64,000 nucleotides of DNA from Candidatus Phycosocius spiralis (GCF_030158815.1 NZ_BPFZ01000001.1:186001-250000), one strand, 5' to 3'; positions 36,180 to 45,231 are shown, counted from the first letter of the stretch. Notes: a model not told the origin generated them from the letters alone. Program-made: numbers and translations.

Positions 36180-38483
36180 ATGTACAAAGTACCAAACACG
36201 CAAACTTTGCGCAGACATCTGTTGAACTTTACCTGTCTTGGCTTTTGCCTTTTAGCCCCAACTTTAGCTGCTGCCGACGAAGCCACCGAAAACGTCACCG
36301 ACAAGCCGACCGAAACCGTCATTGTCGTGGGTCAACGCGACACCCCCATCACCGTCGTGCCCCGTGGCTTGTCGGTTTCATTGGGCAAAGACGATTTTGA
36401 AGCCATTAACGCCATCAATGTCGAAGACTTAATGAAATACGCGCCAAACTTCTTTGTGCGTAAGCGTTTCGCCGGTGACGACAATGCCGTGGTCGCCCTG
36501 CGCGGCGCCAATACCGTTCAAAGTGCGAGAACAATTGTCTTAGTGGACGGGTTTTTGGTCTCGAACTTCTTAGGCAATTCCTTTTCATTCTCCCCAAAAT
36601 GGAACGTGGTTGGTCCTGCCGATGTGCGCCAGTTTGATATTGTCTACGGCCCTTATTCGGGCCGTTACGGTGGCAATTCCATGGGTGGAATTGTCTCGGT
36701 TACCACGCAAGAGCCCAAGAAAAATGGGGCCTATTTGACGGCCCAAACCATGGTCATGCCCTTTAAAGAATATGGGTTTGATGAAACCTTCACCGGCTAT
36801 AGCCTCGAAGGGGGTGCAACGCGGGTTCTCCAAGACGGTAAATTGCGCGTGCGCGCAGGCTTTCGCTATTTTGACAATGTCGGTCAATCCATGACCTATC
36901 AGCTTTTGACCCCTGCCACGGGTTCAAGTGCGGCGACGTCCGTGACGGGTGCTTATGCGGATCCAGGGCTTTCAACACCGGTTTTTGGAGCCGCCTCGCC
37001 CGTTGATGAGGTACAAGGCCAGTATCGGTTACGCGTCGGCTATGACCTTGCACCGGGTTGGACGATTGATGGCTTGATTTTTGGCTGGACAACCGAACAA
37101 GACCTAACCAGTCCACGAACCTTCCTTAAAGACACTTCTGGTCAGGAGGTGGGTCAAGGCCGGGTCCGATTTGCCAATCAGATTTGGAATGCGACGGGGC
37201 TTACGGCCTCAAAATTTGAACGAAATGAATATCTAGCTGGCTTAAAGCTGGCTGGCGACGTGTCAGGTTGGGCAGTGAAAGCCAATGTGTCGCGGTTTTG
37301 GATACCGATCTGGAACACCAAAACATCTAGAGACTGGCTAACGGGCAAATCCAATGGGCCTGGCACCTATCAGGTTCAGGATAATCCAGGCTGGTACGCC
37401 GCTGATCTCAGCCTCGATCAACGAATTGGAAATCATTCCATTGGCTTTGGCTTCAACGCCAATCAATATGAGGCCGCTCAAACGACCTTTAACACCATAG
37501 AGTGGAATGAGGCGTCTGGACGGAGCTTTAATTCTGCCACGGCTGGCAAAACCTCCTCACTTGGGATTTGGTTTGAAGACGCCATCGACCTGAATGAAAC
37601 GGTGATGCTGACGGTGGGTGGTCGATATGATCATTGGCGGGCCTTTGATGGCTTGATCGCCCGCCAATCGGGTACTGCTCGCTTGGAGGCCCGCTATCTG
37701 GAGCGGACCGATGAAGCCTTTAGCCCCAAAGCCTCCATCCAAGCCGAAATTGTTGAAGGCACGCTGGTGCAGCTTTCGGTTGGAACAGCCACCCGCTTTC
37801 CAACCGTTGGCGAATTGTTCCAAGGCCGCTTGGACGATATCACCCGCCAAATCGACCCGCAAAGCTTTGATCCCAATCTGAAACCAGAGCATTCGCTTGA
37901 TCTGAGCTTGATGGCGAGCCGTCGTTTTGGCGGCGCTAAGCTGACGGCCAGCGCATTTTATCAAGATATTGAGGACGCCATTTTCTCCTTCAGCGGCCTC
38001 AATCAATTCGGCACGGTGATTTCCAACTTTAAGAATATCGACCTTGTCAGCCAAGCAGGCATTGAAGTCATTGCCGAGGCCAAGGATTTTGGTGTCAAAG
38101 GCTTAGATGTAAATGTCAGCGTCAGCCGCATGCGGGCCGAAACGGTGCGCAATCGGGCCAATCCAGAAACACAAGGCCAGCGTTTCCCACGCGTGCCCGA
38201 TTGGCGTTCAAGCGGCAATATCCGCTATGCCATCACTTCCAAACTCAAGGCGTCATTGGGGTGGCGCCAAGCCACACGGCCAACTTCGGATCTGTTTGGC
38301 CGCGAAGGCAGCGTGTACGGCTTCCAAACCGAATATCTGTTCATCGACACCCGCTTATCTTGGGACTTGAATGATTCCATCCAGCTTAATGCCGGGATCG
38401 ACAATATCAACCAAGACCAAGCCTATGTTTTTCACCCCATGCCGCAACGGACCTTTGTGTTCGACGTCAAGCTGAAGCTGTAG
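36180..38483 (+). CDS. TonB-dependent outer-membrane receptor, probable copper uptake
   Basis: 767 residues. A signal peptide with cleavage near LAPTLAAAD is followed by an N-terminal TonB box-like stretch (ETVIVVGQRDTP) and a plug domain (EDLMKYAPNFFVRKRFAGDD, then VALRGANTVQSARTIVLVDG, then GPYSGRYGGNSMGGIVSVTT). The beta-barrel ends in VFDVKLKL. The plug is closest in pattern to the OprC/NosA copper-receptor group (inference). The gene order DUF2946-receptor-PepSY-PCuAC supports copper. The gene uses higher-GC codons than its neighbours. The next gene starts three bases after the stop. Confidence 0.9.
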   Translation: MYKVPNTQTLRRHLLNFTCLGFCLLAPTLAAADEATENVTDKPTETVIVVGQRDTPITVVPRGLSVSLGKDDFEAINAINVEDLMKYAPNFFVRKRFAGDDNAVVALRGANTVQSARTIVLVDGFLVSNFLGNSFSFSPKWNVVGPADVRQFDIVYGPYSGRYGGNSMGGIVSVTTQEPKKNGAYLTAQTMVMPFKEYGFDETFTGYSLEGGATRVLQDGKLRVRAGFRYFDNVGQSMTYQLLTPATGSSAATSVTGAYADPGLSTPVFGAASPVDEVQGQYRLRVGYDLAPGWTIDGLIFGWTTEQDLTSPRTFLKDTSGQEVGQGRVRFANQIWNATGLTASKFERNEYLAGLKLAGDVSGWAVKANVSRFWIPIWNTKTSRDWLTGKSNGPGTYQVQDNPGWYAADLSLDQRIGNHSIGFGFNANQYEAAQTTFNTIEWNEASGRSFNSATAGKTSSLGIWFEDAIDLNETVMLTVGGRYDHWRAFDGLIARQSGTARLEARYLERTDEAFSPKASIQAEIVEGTLVQLSVGTATRFPTVGELFQGRLDDITRQIDPQSFDPNLKPEHSLDLSLMASRRFGGAKLTASAFYQDIEDAIFSFSGLNQFGTVISNFKNIDLVSQAGIEVIAEAKDFGVKGLDVNVSVSRMRAETVRNRANPETQGQRFPRVPDWRSSGNIRYAITSKLKASLGWRQATRPTSDLFGREGSVYGFQTEYLFIDTRLSWDLNDSIQLNAGIDNINQDQAYVFHPMPQRTFVFDVKLKL

Positions 38484-38486
38484 GAG

Positions 38487-39893
38487 ATGAAGATGTCCAC
38501 ATCTCAACCAATCCCAATCGGGCAACAAGCCGGTTCAAAAAGTACTAACTCTGAGAAATTTGCCCGCCTGTATCGTATGCTTTGGCGCTGGCATTTTTAT
38601 GCGGGCTTGTTTTGCATTCCGTTCATCATCCTTTTGTCCATCACGGGCAGCCTTTATTTATTTAAGCCCCAGATCGAGGCGGCTTTGGATCGCCCCTATA
38701 CGCAGTTGACGTTCGAGGGGGCTAGTGCGCCTGTTAGCCAGCAAGTCAATGTCGCACTGGCGCAGATTGAGGGATCGCGCCTTAAATCCTATCGTCTACC
38801 TGACGGCCCACGCGATGCAGCCCAAGTGTTGGTGACACATAAGGGCGTCGATACGCTTGTGTATGTGCACCCATCCAGCCTAGCTGTCCTCAAAGCCGTG
38901 CCAAAGGAAGATCGCTTCATGGCCATCATCCGCAACATTCATGGCGAATTATTGATGGGGGATAAGGGTTCTTTGGTGGTGGAGCTTGCCGCCTCTTGGG
39001 CCATTGTGATGGTGGTGACGGGGCTTTATCTGTGGTGGCCGCGCACGGCCAAAGGCGTCATGGGCGTGCTTGTGCCACGTCTACGCGCAGGACCGCAGGT
39101 ATTCTGGCGCGATATGCACGCGGTGACGGGCCTATGGGTGTCGTTTTTTGCGCTCTTCATCCTCCTAACAGGCCTGCCTTGGACCAATGTCTGGGGTGGC
39201 GGCTTTGATCAGGTACGCGCTTGGAGCAAAACGGAAGCCAAATCCAAAGACTGGACCAATAGCCGCAGTGGCGAACGCCAAGCCAGCATGGCCGCGTTTG
39301 AGCATGGCGGCCATTTTGCCCCTTACTACCTTGCCACTATCGATGACATCGCCGCAGAGGCCCGTGCTGAGCGCCTGATGCCCCCTGTCGAGATCGCCCC
39401 ACCCACCGCCAAAAACCCCAATTGGACAGCGCGCTCAACAGCCCCGGATCGGATCAGCCAAGTTAGTCTGACCTATCACGCGCAAGACGGTGCATTGGTG
39501 GGCCGCCAAGCCTTCGCCGATAAGGCCGTGTTGGATCAGGCTGTCGGGATTGGGATCGCAGCGCATGAAGGCCAGCTCTTTGGCCCCCTTAATCAAGCGA
39601 TGGGCCTTTTAACGGCATTGGGCCTTATAACCTTGAGTGCCTCAGCCTTCATACTTTGGCGCAGGCGGGCACCAGAGGGCGGATTGGGTGCTCCCCCACC
39701 CATTCCAGATAGCAAGATTGGAGCTGGCCTTGGCCTCCTTATTTTTGTTTTTGGCTTATTTTTGCCGGTTCTTGGCGCCTCGATCGTGCTGATCGCCGTG
39801 CTGGAGCGTTTGGTTCTGGCCCGAATACCCAGCGTTTCGCGCTTTTTAGGATTGGTGCCTAACCGCCCTGTTCAATCTAAAACTTTCCCTTAA
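38487..39893 (+). CDS. PepSY-associated transmembrane protein (PiuB/FhuF-reductase-like)
   Basis: 468 residues with four main membrane helices (HFYAGLFCIPFIILLSITGS, MVVTGLYLWWP, FFALFILLTGLPWTN and a C-terminal pair). PepSY_TM family features are the first helix with RLYRMLWRWHFYAGL (His for haem or metal), the WHRDMHAVTGLW-like motif WRDMHAVTGLW, and a periplasmic PepSY-like loop (LTYHAQDGALVGRQAFADKA). Such proteins accompany TonB receptors and are thought to transfer electrons or move metal across the inner membrane. It is three bases downstream of the receptor gene and 26 bases upstream of the PCuAC gene, so an operon is certain enough to infer. Confidence 0.9.
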   Translation: MKMSTSQPIPIGQQAGSKSTNSEKFARLYRMLWRWHFYAGLFCIPFIILLSITGSLYLFKPQIEAALDRPYTQLTFEGASAPVSQQVNVALAQIEGSRLKSYRLPDGPRDAAQVLVTHKGVDTLVYVHPSSLAVLKAVPKEDRFMAIIRNIHGELLMGDKGSLVVELAASWAIVMVVTGLYLWWPRTAKGVMGVLVPRLRAGPQVFWRDMHAVTGLWVSFFALFILLTGLPWTNVWGGGFDQVRAWSKTEAKSKDWTNSRSGERQASMAAFEHGGHFAPYYLATIDDIAAEARAERLMPPVEIAPPTAKNPNWTARSTAPDRISQVSLTYHAQDGALVGRQAFADKAVLDQAVGIGIAAHEGQLFGPLNQAMGLLTALGLITLSASAFILWRRRAPEGGLGAPPPIPDSKIGAGLGLLIFVFGLFLPVLGASIVLIAVLERLVLARIPSVSRFLGLVPNRPVQSKTFP

Positions 39894-39919
39894 AACCCGA
39901 CCAAGCTTTGGAGACACAC

Positions 39920-40462
39920 ATGCGCCTTTGTTCTCGCCGATCCCTTCCTGCCTTTTTGGCTGCCCCTTTATTGGTCGGCCTCACCCTTTTTGCTGGATGC
40001 GGGCAAGCCGCTACACCTCCTGCCCCACTAGCCCCCGTCGCAAAGGTCAGCGGTGTGGACATCAGTGAGCCACGCCTACGCCTTCCTCCCAATGGGCGCG
40101 ATGTTACCGCAGGCTATCTGACCTTGACCAATACGAGCGACAAACCGCAAAAATTGGTGGCCGCTACTAGCCCAAATGCACAACGGGTGGAGCTGCACGC
40201 CCACCTAAAAGGCCCAGACGGTATGGCGCAGATGCGTCAAGTCAAAGAAGTGGTGATCCCAGCTCGCTCCACCGTGGTTTTGGCCCCAGGCGGCTTACAT
40301 CTGATGGTATTTGGACTGCGCGCGCCGCTCAAAGTGGGCGATCAGGTCCCAGTTGAGCTGACGTTTGAGCCCAAGCAAATCGTGCGATTTAATTTACCAG
40401 TTGTGACCAATCCCAAAAATGGCAGTGAAGAAACCATGAACACTAGTGAGCATCAACATTAA
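39920..40462 (+). CDS. PCuAC-type periplasmic copper chaperone, lipoprotein
   Basis: 180 residues from ATG 39920, chosen because GGAGA lies five bases upstream. A lipoprotein signal ends in LTLFAGC. The PCuAC domain has GYLTLTNTSDKPQKLVAATS, the metal-ligand region VELHAHLKGPDGMAQMRQVK and PGGLHLMVFGLR (His-x-Met), the usual H-x-M...H-x-M copper site. The tail SEEMN-like region ends with TMNTSEHQH, adding His and Met. PCuAC proteins deliver Cu(I) to cytochrome oxidase. Here it probably serves the same copper pathway as the TonB receptor. Confidence 0.92.
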   Translation: MRLCSRRSLPAFLAAPLLVGLTLFAGCGQAATPPAPLAPVAKVSGVDISEPRLRLPPNGRDVTAGYLTLTNTSDKPQKLVAATSPNAQRVELHAHLKGPDGMAQMRQVKEVVIPARSTVVLAPGGLHLMVFGLRAPLKVGDQVPVELTFEPKQIVRFNLPVVTNPKNGSEETMNTSEHQH

Positions 40463-40502
40463 GGAAAAAGAATGATTATGGGGTCTGATCTTTTTCTCAC
40501 AG

Positions 40503-40611
40503 TGACGTGACTCCCGAAATCTCAACCAGTTGAATGTAGAGTCCGGCCTTGAAGTGCACTGCTACCCATCGTTGGGCCACTTTGGCCGGATGAGAAACAG
40601 GGGTCACGTCA
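40503..40611. repeat. Nested imperfect inverted repeat (~110 bp), possible MITE-like or structured element
   Basis: Outer arms TGACGTGAC (40503-40511) and GTCACGTCA (40603-40611) match perfectly. Inner arms TCCGGCC-tt-GAAGTG (40542-40556) and CACTT-t-GGCCGGA (40578-40590) match with one bulge. The intervening arms also partly match (TCTCA with TGAGA), apart from a 17-base bulge on the left. The whole could fold as one long hairpin. No transposase is present. It lies in the 267-base gap after the PCuAC gene, so it could also be part of a long transcript end. Confidence 0.5.
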
Positions 40612-40729
40612 ATTGACTATGGCCATAGGTTCAATCACATCAATCCTATTTAAGCACCAATCACCATCTAAAACTTGCAAAAGCTATGGCGGGATCTAGG
40701 GCCAACTTTGCCAATCTGTGAGAATGACA

Positions 40730-41551
40730 TTAAAAGCCAATCAACTTCCATCCTACTTCCAATCCCCAATCCCCAGGACGATCGCCGCCAAAAAAGACCG
40801 TGGGCTTGACGGATACAATCGCGTTTCCACCATGGACTTTACCAATGATGCGTCCAAAAGTTATAGCGAGTGCACCATATTGCTTATCGGCTTCCCAATC
40901 AGAAACTAAAGATGGATCAAAAGTGACCAAATTGTTGGAATCATTCAATTTAGGTACAAAATAAAGATCGAAGGTCGATTTATTGACATCAGGGCGGGAC
41001 TTACGTCCAGCTATACTGATTTGGTGGACAATCGAAGGTGCTAAGATGTTGCCAGTGGGTAAAAAAATGGCACGAACATAAGTTGCTTTGATGCTGGTGT
41101 GTCCGGCTCCCAACTCCGGGCGCTTTGCAGTATCAAAAATCATTTCTCCGACTAGGACATTACCACCTTGTTTGGATAAACCAAACACTTTTGCAACGGT
41201 CAAAGAGGCATCGCCAATGTCAAAATGCTCACCCGCCCCAGACCCAGTTAGTCGGGTCACGGGCAGTTTAACGCCTAGGGCAACATTGTTGGGCAGTGAA
41301 AGAGTATACTCAAACTTCAAAGTATCATTGCCAAGACCGCCCTTGAGATCGAGATGCTCATAGGTTGAGATGAATTTACTCACCATTTGAGTGGGATCTG
41401 TCCCATTATTGACATGCTGGCTTTGCGCATTGGCAGCCCCTGCAAAAGTTTGCAGCCCAATAGCTAACCCAAAAAGTATAGGCTTGACCCATGGCGATAT
41501 GCCTATGGATACCAAATCCGAACGAGGTGAAGATACCAATTTAGATCGCAT
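40730..41551 (-). CDS. Exported protein of unknown function, probable outer-membrane barrel
   Basis: 273 residues with a signal peptide cleaved around GAANAQS after a hydrophobic core (PILFGLAIGLQTFAG). The mature part is a run of beta-strands (FEYTLSLPNNVALGVKLPVT, KVFGLSKQGGNVLVGEMIFD, WEADKQYGALAITFGRIIGK, GDWGLEVGWKLIGF) ending in Phe. It resembles small porin-like transporters of the MetA/phenol type only loosely. It converges on the copper cluster. No substrate can be named. Confidence 0.65.
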   Translation of the reverse strand: MRSKLVSSPRSDLVSIGISPWVKPILFGLAIGLQTFAGAANAQSQHVNNGTDPTQMVSKFISTYEHLDLKGGLGNDTLKFEYTLSLPNNVALGVKLPVTRLTGSGAGEHFDIGDASLTVAKVFGLSKQGGNVLVGEMIFDTAKRPELGAGHTSIKATYVRAIFLPTGNILAPSIVHQISIAGRKSRPDVNKSTFDLYFVPKLNDSNNLVTFDPSLVSDWEADKQYGALAITFGRIIGKVHGGNAIVSVKPTVFFGGDRPGDWGLEVGWKLIGF

Positions 41552-41848
41552 GAATCCTTACCTATCTAAACCTAACTTTTTAGCTATATAGCTTTGTAGC
41601 TTTGGTATAACCCAGCGACGTTATGAAGATGAGCAAAAGCTCTATTCATGATGTTTTACACTTCATGACGTCAACGAGCCTCACTTTGTGCATTGGGTGC
41701 TATAGCGACTTGGATCATAGGTTGTGAATCTGTTCAGCAAAGCCAGTATGAACCAAATAGTGTTATTGCGCAAGTTTCACCATCCCTATATAGCGCGTCA
41801 CTTAAGGGAAAAGGACTCGATCAATGTGGGTCTTGTGATCAACAAGCC
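41552..41848. other. Intergenic stretch upstream of the barrel gene
   Basis: 297 bases. It contains an AGCTATATAGCT palindrome (near 41581-41592), possibly operator-like for the minus-strand barrel gene. A 67-codon plus-strand frame (41693-41896) with an IIGC lipobox-like end is not called because it lacks an ATG, has a very short hydrophobic start and runs into aroG. Confidence 0.5.
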
Positions 41849-43234
41849 TTAAAGTCCGGCCGCCGCCATCCGCCTTTGTTGACGGCCTACGCGTAGGCTA
41901 TGGGCGATGATAAAGGCCATTTCAATAGCTTGATCCGCATTAAGGCGTGGATCGCAATGGGTGCGATAGCGGCTGGCCAATGCTTCCTCTGTTACCGGTG
42001 TTGCACCGCCGGTGCATTCGGTGACATCATCACCCGTCATTTCCAGATGGACGCCACCAGGATAGCCACCCTCCGCCCGTACAATATCCATAAAATCACT
42101 GACCTCGCTGACCACGCGCTCAAACGGCCTAGTTTTATAGCCTGAAGCGGTTTTAAGCGTATTGCCGTGCATCGGGTCAGAGCTCCACACCACACTGCGG
42201 CCGGCCTCTATGACCTTGCGCACTAATTTGGGTAGGCCCGCAGCGATTTTATCGGCACCATAGCGGGCAATCAGCACAATCCGTCCTGCTTCATTTTTCG
42301 GGTTTAATAGCTCAAGAAGTGCCAACAGCTCTTCAGGATCAAGGCTTGGCCCGCACTTAACGCCAATTGGATTAGCAATACCTCTGCAAAACTCAACATG
42401 GGCATGATCGAGCTGGCGTGTCCGGTCGCCAATCCACACCATATGAGCAGACGTGTCGTAATAGGCGCCCGAGCCAAATAATTGGTCTTGGCGCGTCATC
42501 GCCTCTTCATAACCCAATAGCAAAGCTTCATGGCTGGTGAAAAAATCCACCGCATCAGTACCAATACCTACAGAGCCGTTTAAGCCCAGCCCATTCATGA
42601 ATTCCAAGCTCTCTTCGATACGATGGCATAATTTCACATATTCAACCGAAGCTTTACCTTGCTTTCTGGCAAAGGCTAAGTTCCAGCGGTTAACATTTTC
42701 TAGATTGGCATAACCCCCTGTGGCCAAGGCGCGTAACAGGTTCAAGCTGGCGGTGCTTTGATGATAGGCCTCAATCAGGCGTTCAGGATCGGGAATGCGG
42801 CTTTGTGGGGTAAAGGCCGCGCCATTTATATTATCGCCACGATAGGAGGGCAGGCTAATCCCATCTTTCACTTCTGTGGGTTCCGAGCGCGGCTTGGCAA
42901 ACTGGCCAGCCACACGGCCAAGCTTGACCACATGCTTGCCGCCCGCAAAGGTCAAAACGACTGCCATTTGAAGAAAAGCACGGAAATAGCGGGTGATGCG
43001 GTCAGCCTCAAACTCTGCAAAGCTTTCTGCGCAATCCCCGCCTTGCAATAAAAAAGCTTCGCCTACACAAACCCGCGCCAATTCGGTTTTGAGCTTCTCA
43101 ATCTCAGAAGCAACCACCAAAGGTGGCTTTTTAGCCAACCGCGACTCCACCGCACCTAATGCAGCAGAATCTGGATAGTCATCTGGTATATGACAGGCGG
43201 GAAAACCGCGCCAAGATGAAGGCGTCCACGTCAT
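41849..43234 (-). CDS. aroG: Class II 3-deoxy-7-phosphoheptulonate (DAHP) synthase
   Basis: 461 residues from the ATG at 43234, with GGAA upstream. An in-frame ATG at 43246 lacks a ribosome site. It condenses phosphoenolpyruvate and erythrose-4-phosphate in the first step of aromatic amino-acid synthesis. The plant-type (class II) pattern is seen: TPSSWRGFPACHIPDDYPD, EAFLLQGGDCAESFAEF, LKLGRVAGQFAKPRSEPTE, VGIGTDAVDFFTSHEAL and the C-terminal HLEMTGDDVTECTGGATPVT. It is a lone gene here. aroC lies at 50475 on the other strand. Confidence 0.95.
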   Translation of the reverse strand: MTWTPSSWRGFPACHIPDDYPDSAALGAVESRLAKKPPLVVASEIEKLKTELARVCVGEAFLLQGGDCAESFAEFEADRITRYFRAFLQMAVVLTFAGGKHVVKLGRVAGQFAKPRSEPTEVKDGISLPSYRGDNINGAAFTPQSRIPDPERLIEAYHQSTASLNLLRALATGGYANLENVNRWNLAFARKQGKASVEYVKLCHRIEESLEFMNGLGLNGSVGIGTDAVDFFTSHEALLLGYEEAMTRQDQLFGSGAYYDTSAHMVWIGDRTRQLDHAHVEFCRGIANPIGVKCGPSLDPEELLALLELLNPKNEAGRIVLIARYGADKIAAGLPKLVRKVIEAGRSVVWSSDPMHGNTLKTASGYKTRPFERVVSEVSDFMDIVRAEGGYPGGVHLEMTGDDVTECTGGATPVTEEALASRYRTHCDPRLNADQAIEMAFIIAHSLRVGRQQRRMAAAGL

Positions 43235-43311
43235 AATTGGTTCCATATAAGGTTAAGACCTTCTAACGGTCCCTTGCGCTTTTGTCGAACTGGTGAGCCA
43301 GTGGCGGGAAA

Positions 43312-43767
43312 CTAGGTCAAAACCTTGGCTCTCCGCTCTGCCCGTACATCTTTCTCCACTACTTTTTCGCCACAGGCCGTGCAAGCAACATAGGGAACCA
43401 AGATTTCACCACACGTTTGGTGGCGATGGCGCACTTGGGTTTCAGGCTGGCCTTCAACGGCGGCAGCACCCCATTGGCCCAACATCAACATCACTCCATT
43501 AAGCGCCCGGCCTTTGGCACTCAATACATAATCATAACGAACTGGCTTAATCTGATAAGGCCTTTGCACCAAAAGGCCTGCCCGAACCAGATGCGCCAAA
43601 CGGTCACGCAAAATGGTACGCGAAAGCCCCAAATTGGCTTGAAAAGCCTCAAATCGTTTCAGACCAAAGAAACAATCACGCAAGATCAAAAAAGTCCAGC
43701 GGTCACCCACTATACTCAAAGCCCGAGCAATCGGACAATCAGCTTGGTTAAGCTCGCTCCATCGCAT
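43312..43767 (-). CDS. HxlR-family transcriptional regulator
   Basis: 151 residues from ATG 43767 (a GTG two codons upstream is possible). The HxlR-type winged helix is seen: CPIARALSIVGDRWTFLILR, DCFFGLKRFEAFQANLGLSR and RDRLAHLVRAGLLVQRPYQI. The C-terminus has a Cys cluster (TCGEILVPYVACTACGEKVV) that might bind zinc or sense redox state. It is divergent from the SDR gene with 116 bases between, and the palindrome at 43831-43853 lies there, so it probably represses or activates that operon. Confidence 0.9.
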   Translation of the reverse strand: MRWSELNQADCPIARALSIVGDRWTFLILRDCFFGLKRFEAFQANLGLSRTILRDRLAHLVRAGLLVQRPYQIKPVRYDYVLSAKGRALNGVMLMLGQWGAAAVEGQPETQVRHRHQTCGEILVPYVACTACGEKVVEKDVRAERRAKVLT

Positions 43768-43830
43768 GTGCACAATCTCGTCTGGTTTCCGTTGCGGAGG
43801 TCATTGACGCAAGTCAAGCCTTACTATTTT

Positions 43831-43853
43831 GTGAGTTTAGTTTATAAACTCAC
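43831..43853. promoter_or_regulatory. Palindrome between HxlR and SDR genes, probable HxlR operator
   Basis: GTGAGTTTA-GTTTA-TAAACTCAC has perfect 9-bp arms (43831-43839 and 43845-43853). It lies between divergent promoters, 64 bases from the HxlR start and 31 bases from the SDR start. HxlR dimers bind palindromes in such intergenic spots. Confidence 0.6.
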
Positions 43854-43883
43854 TCATATGGATATGTTAAGGCAAAGGCAAGC

Positions 43884-44624
43884 ATGACAAAAGAGCGCTC
43901 GAAATTATGCCTCGTGATCGGTGCTGGCGACGGCTTGGGTGGTGCGATTGCGCGTGCTTTTGCTGCGCAAGGCCTGACCGTATGTATCACAAGGCGGCCT
44001 CGCAACCTTGAGCGTTTGGAGATCTTGGCGCAATCGATAAGGGATCAAGGTGGGCAAGCTCACGCCTTTGGCATCGATGCACGTGAAGAAGCACCCATGG
44101 TGGATTTGATCAACACAATCGAAGCAGAAATTGGCGATTTGGATGTAGTGGCATTTAATATTGGAGCCAATGTAAAGTATTCGATCACCGAGACCAGTTC
44201 ACGCGTCTATCAAAAGGTCTGGGAGATGGCGGCTTTTGCTGGTTTTGTCGCCGCGCGAGAGGCTGCGCGCGTCATGCTCCCACGCGGTAGAGGGACTATT
44301 ATTTTTACCGGTGCAACCGCCAGTTTAAGAGGCCGCGAAGGATTTTCCGCCTTTTCAGGCGCTAAACACGCTTTGCGCGCACTGGCCCAAAGCCAAGCGC
44401 GCGAATTGGGTCCAAGGGGACTCCATATCGCCCATATTATCCTAGATGGTATGGTGGAGGGAACGTTCATCAAAGGGCTGTTACCCGATTATGAGGCCCG
44501 ATTGGCAGCGGGCGATCTGATTCAAGTCGATGAAGCAGCCAAGAATTGGGTCTGGCTTTGGAAACAGAACAAATCTGCATGGACTCATGAATTGGACCTA
44601 AGGCCCAGCAGCGAAACCTGGTGA
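43884..44624 (+). CDS. SDR-family protein with Phe in place of the catalytic Tyr
   Basis: 246 residues with a Rossmann fold. The dinucleotide-binding motif VIGAGDGLGGAIARAFAAQG and the adenosine strand ITRRP are present. The active-site region reads IIFTGATASLRGREGFSAFS followed by GAKHALRALAQ, so the usual Y-x-x-x-K is F-x-x-x-K. In a known subfamily this Phe is conserved, so the loss is inherited rather than a local mutation. Its reductase activity is therefore doubtful. It begins a three-gene operon with HCCA-isomerase-like and thioesterase-like genes. Confidence 0.88.
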   Translation: MTKERSKLCLVIGAGDGLGGAIARAFAAQGLTVCITRRPRNLERLEILAQSIRDQGGQAHAFGIDAREEAPMVDLINTIEAEIGDLDVVAFNIGANVKYSITETSSRVYQKVWEMAAFAGFVAAREAARVMLPRGRGTIIFTGATASLRGREGFSAFSGAKHALRALAQSQARELGPRGLHIAHIILDGMVEGTFIKGLLPDYEARLAAGDLIQVDEAAKNWVWLWKQNKSAWTHELDLRPSSETW

Positions 44625-44631
44625 GGGATCC

Positions 44632-45231
44632 ATGAAACAACTTGAGTTTATCTTCGATTTTGCAAGTCCAAATGCCTATCTGGCCTATCATGCTTTGGGC
44701 CCCATTTTGGAAGCAACCAAGGTGGAACTGATCATTACCCCTTGCCTGCTTGGCGGGATCTTCAAAGCCACCAACAACCAAGCCCCAATGGTAGCGTATG
44801 GCCACATCAAGGGTAAAATGGATTATGAAATGCTGGAAATGCAACGCTTTATTGTTCGTCACCAATTGGGTGCATTTAAAATGAACCCGCATTTCCCACT
44901 CAATTCCATGCACGCTATTCGCGGCCTCATTGCGGCGCAAACTTTAGGGGTTGGAAAGCCTTACCTTGAAGCCGTCCTTAAGGGTTTTTGGGAAGATGGC
45001 TTAAAAATGGATGAAACAGAGGTCATTGCAAAAATTCTTACCCAAAAAGGCCTTGATGGCCCTGCCCTTATGGCGGCTACGGCTGATCCGGAAATCAAAG
45101 CTACCCTTGCCGCCAATACCCAAGCGGCAGTTACGCGTGGTGTCTTTGGCATCCCAAGCTTTTTTGTCAAAGGCGAACTCTATTTCGGTAAGGAGCGTTT
45201 GGCTCAAGTGTGTGAGGCTTTGACGACATGA
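44632..45231 (+). CDS. 2-Hydroxychromene-2-carboxylate isomerase-like DsbA-fold protein
   Basis: 199 residues with a DsbA-type thioredoxin fold and no C-x-x-C pair. The family start LEFIFDFASPNAYLAYHALG carries the conserved Ser of the NahD glutathione-transferase-kappa group. Later segments are ITPCLLGGIFKATNNQAP, FPLNSMHAIRGLIAAQTLG and RGVFGIPSFFVKGELYFGKE. NahD isomerises a chromene carboxylate in naphthalene breakdown. Here the substrate is unknown and may be an aromatic or glutathione adduct. It lies seven bases after the SDR gene and overlaps the thioesterase start by four bases. Confidence 0.85.
   Translation: MKQLEFIFDFASPNAYLAYHALGPILEATKVELIITPCLLGGIFKATNNQAPMVAYGHIKGKMDYEMLEMQRFIVRHQLGAFKMNPHFPLNSMHAIRGLIAAQTLGVGKPYLEAVLKGFWEDGLKMDETEVIAKILTQKGLDGPALMAATADPEIKATLAANTQAAVTRGVFGIPSFFVKGELYFGKERLAQVCEALTT

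Noticed and set aside
41693-41896. Possible 67-residue lipoprotein with an IIGC lipobox
   Set aside because: It has no ATG, a very short hydrophobic start without basic residues, and runs into the aroG end.
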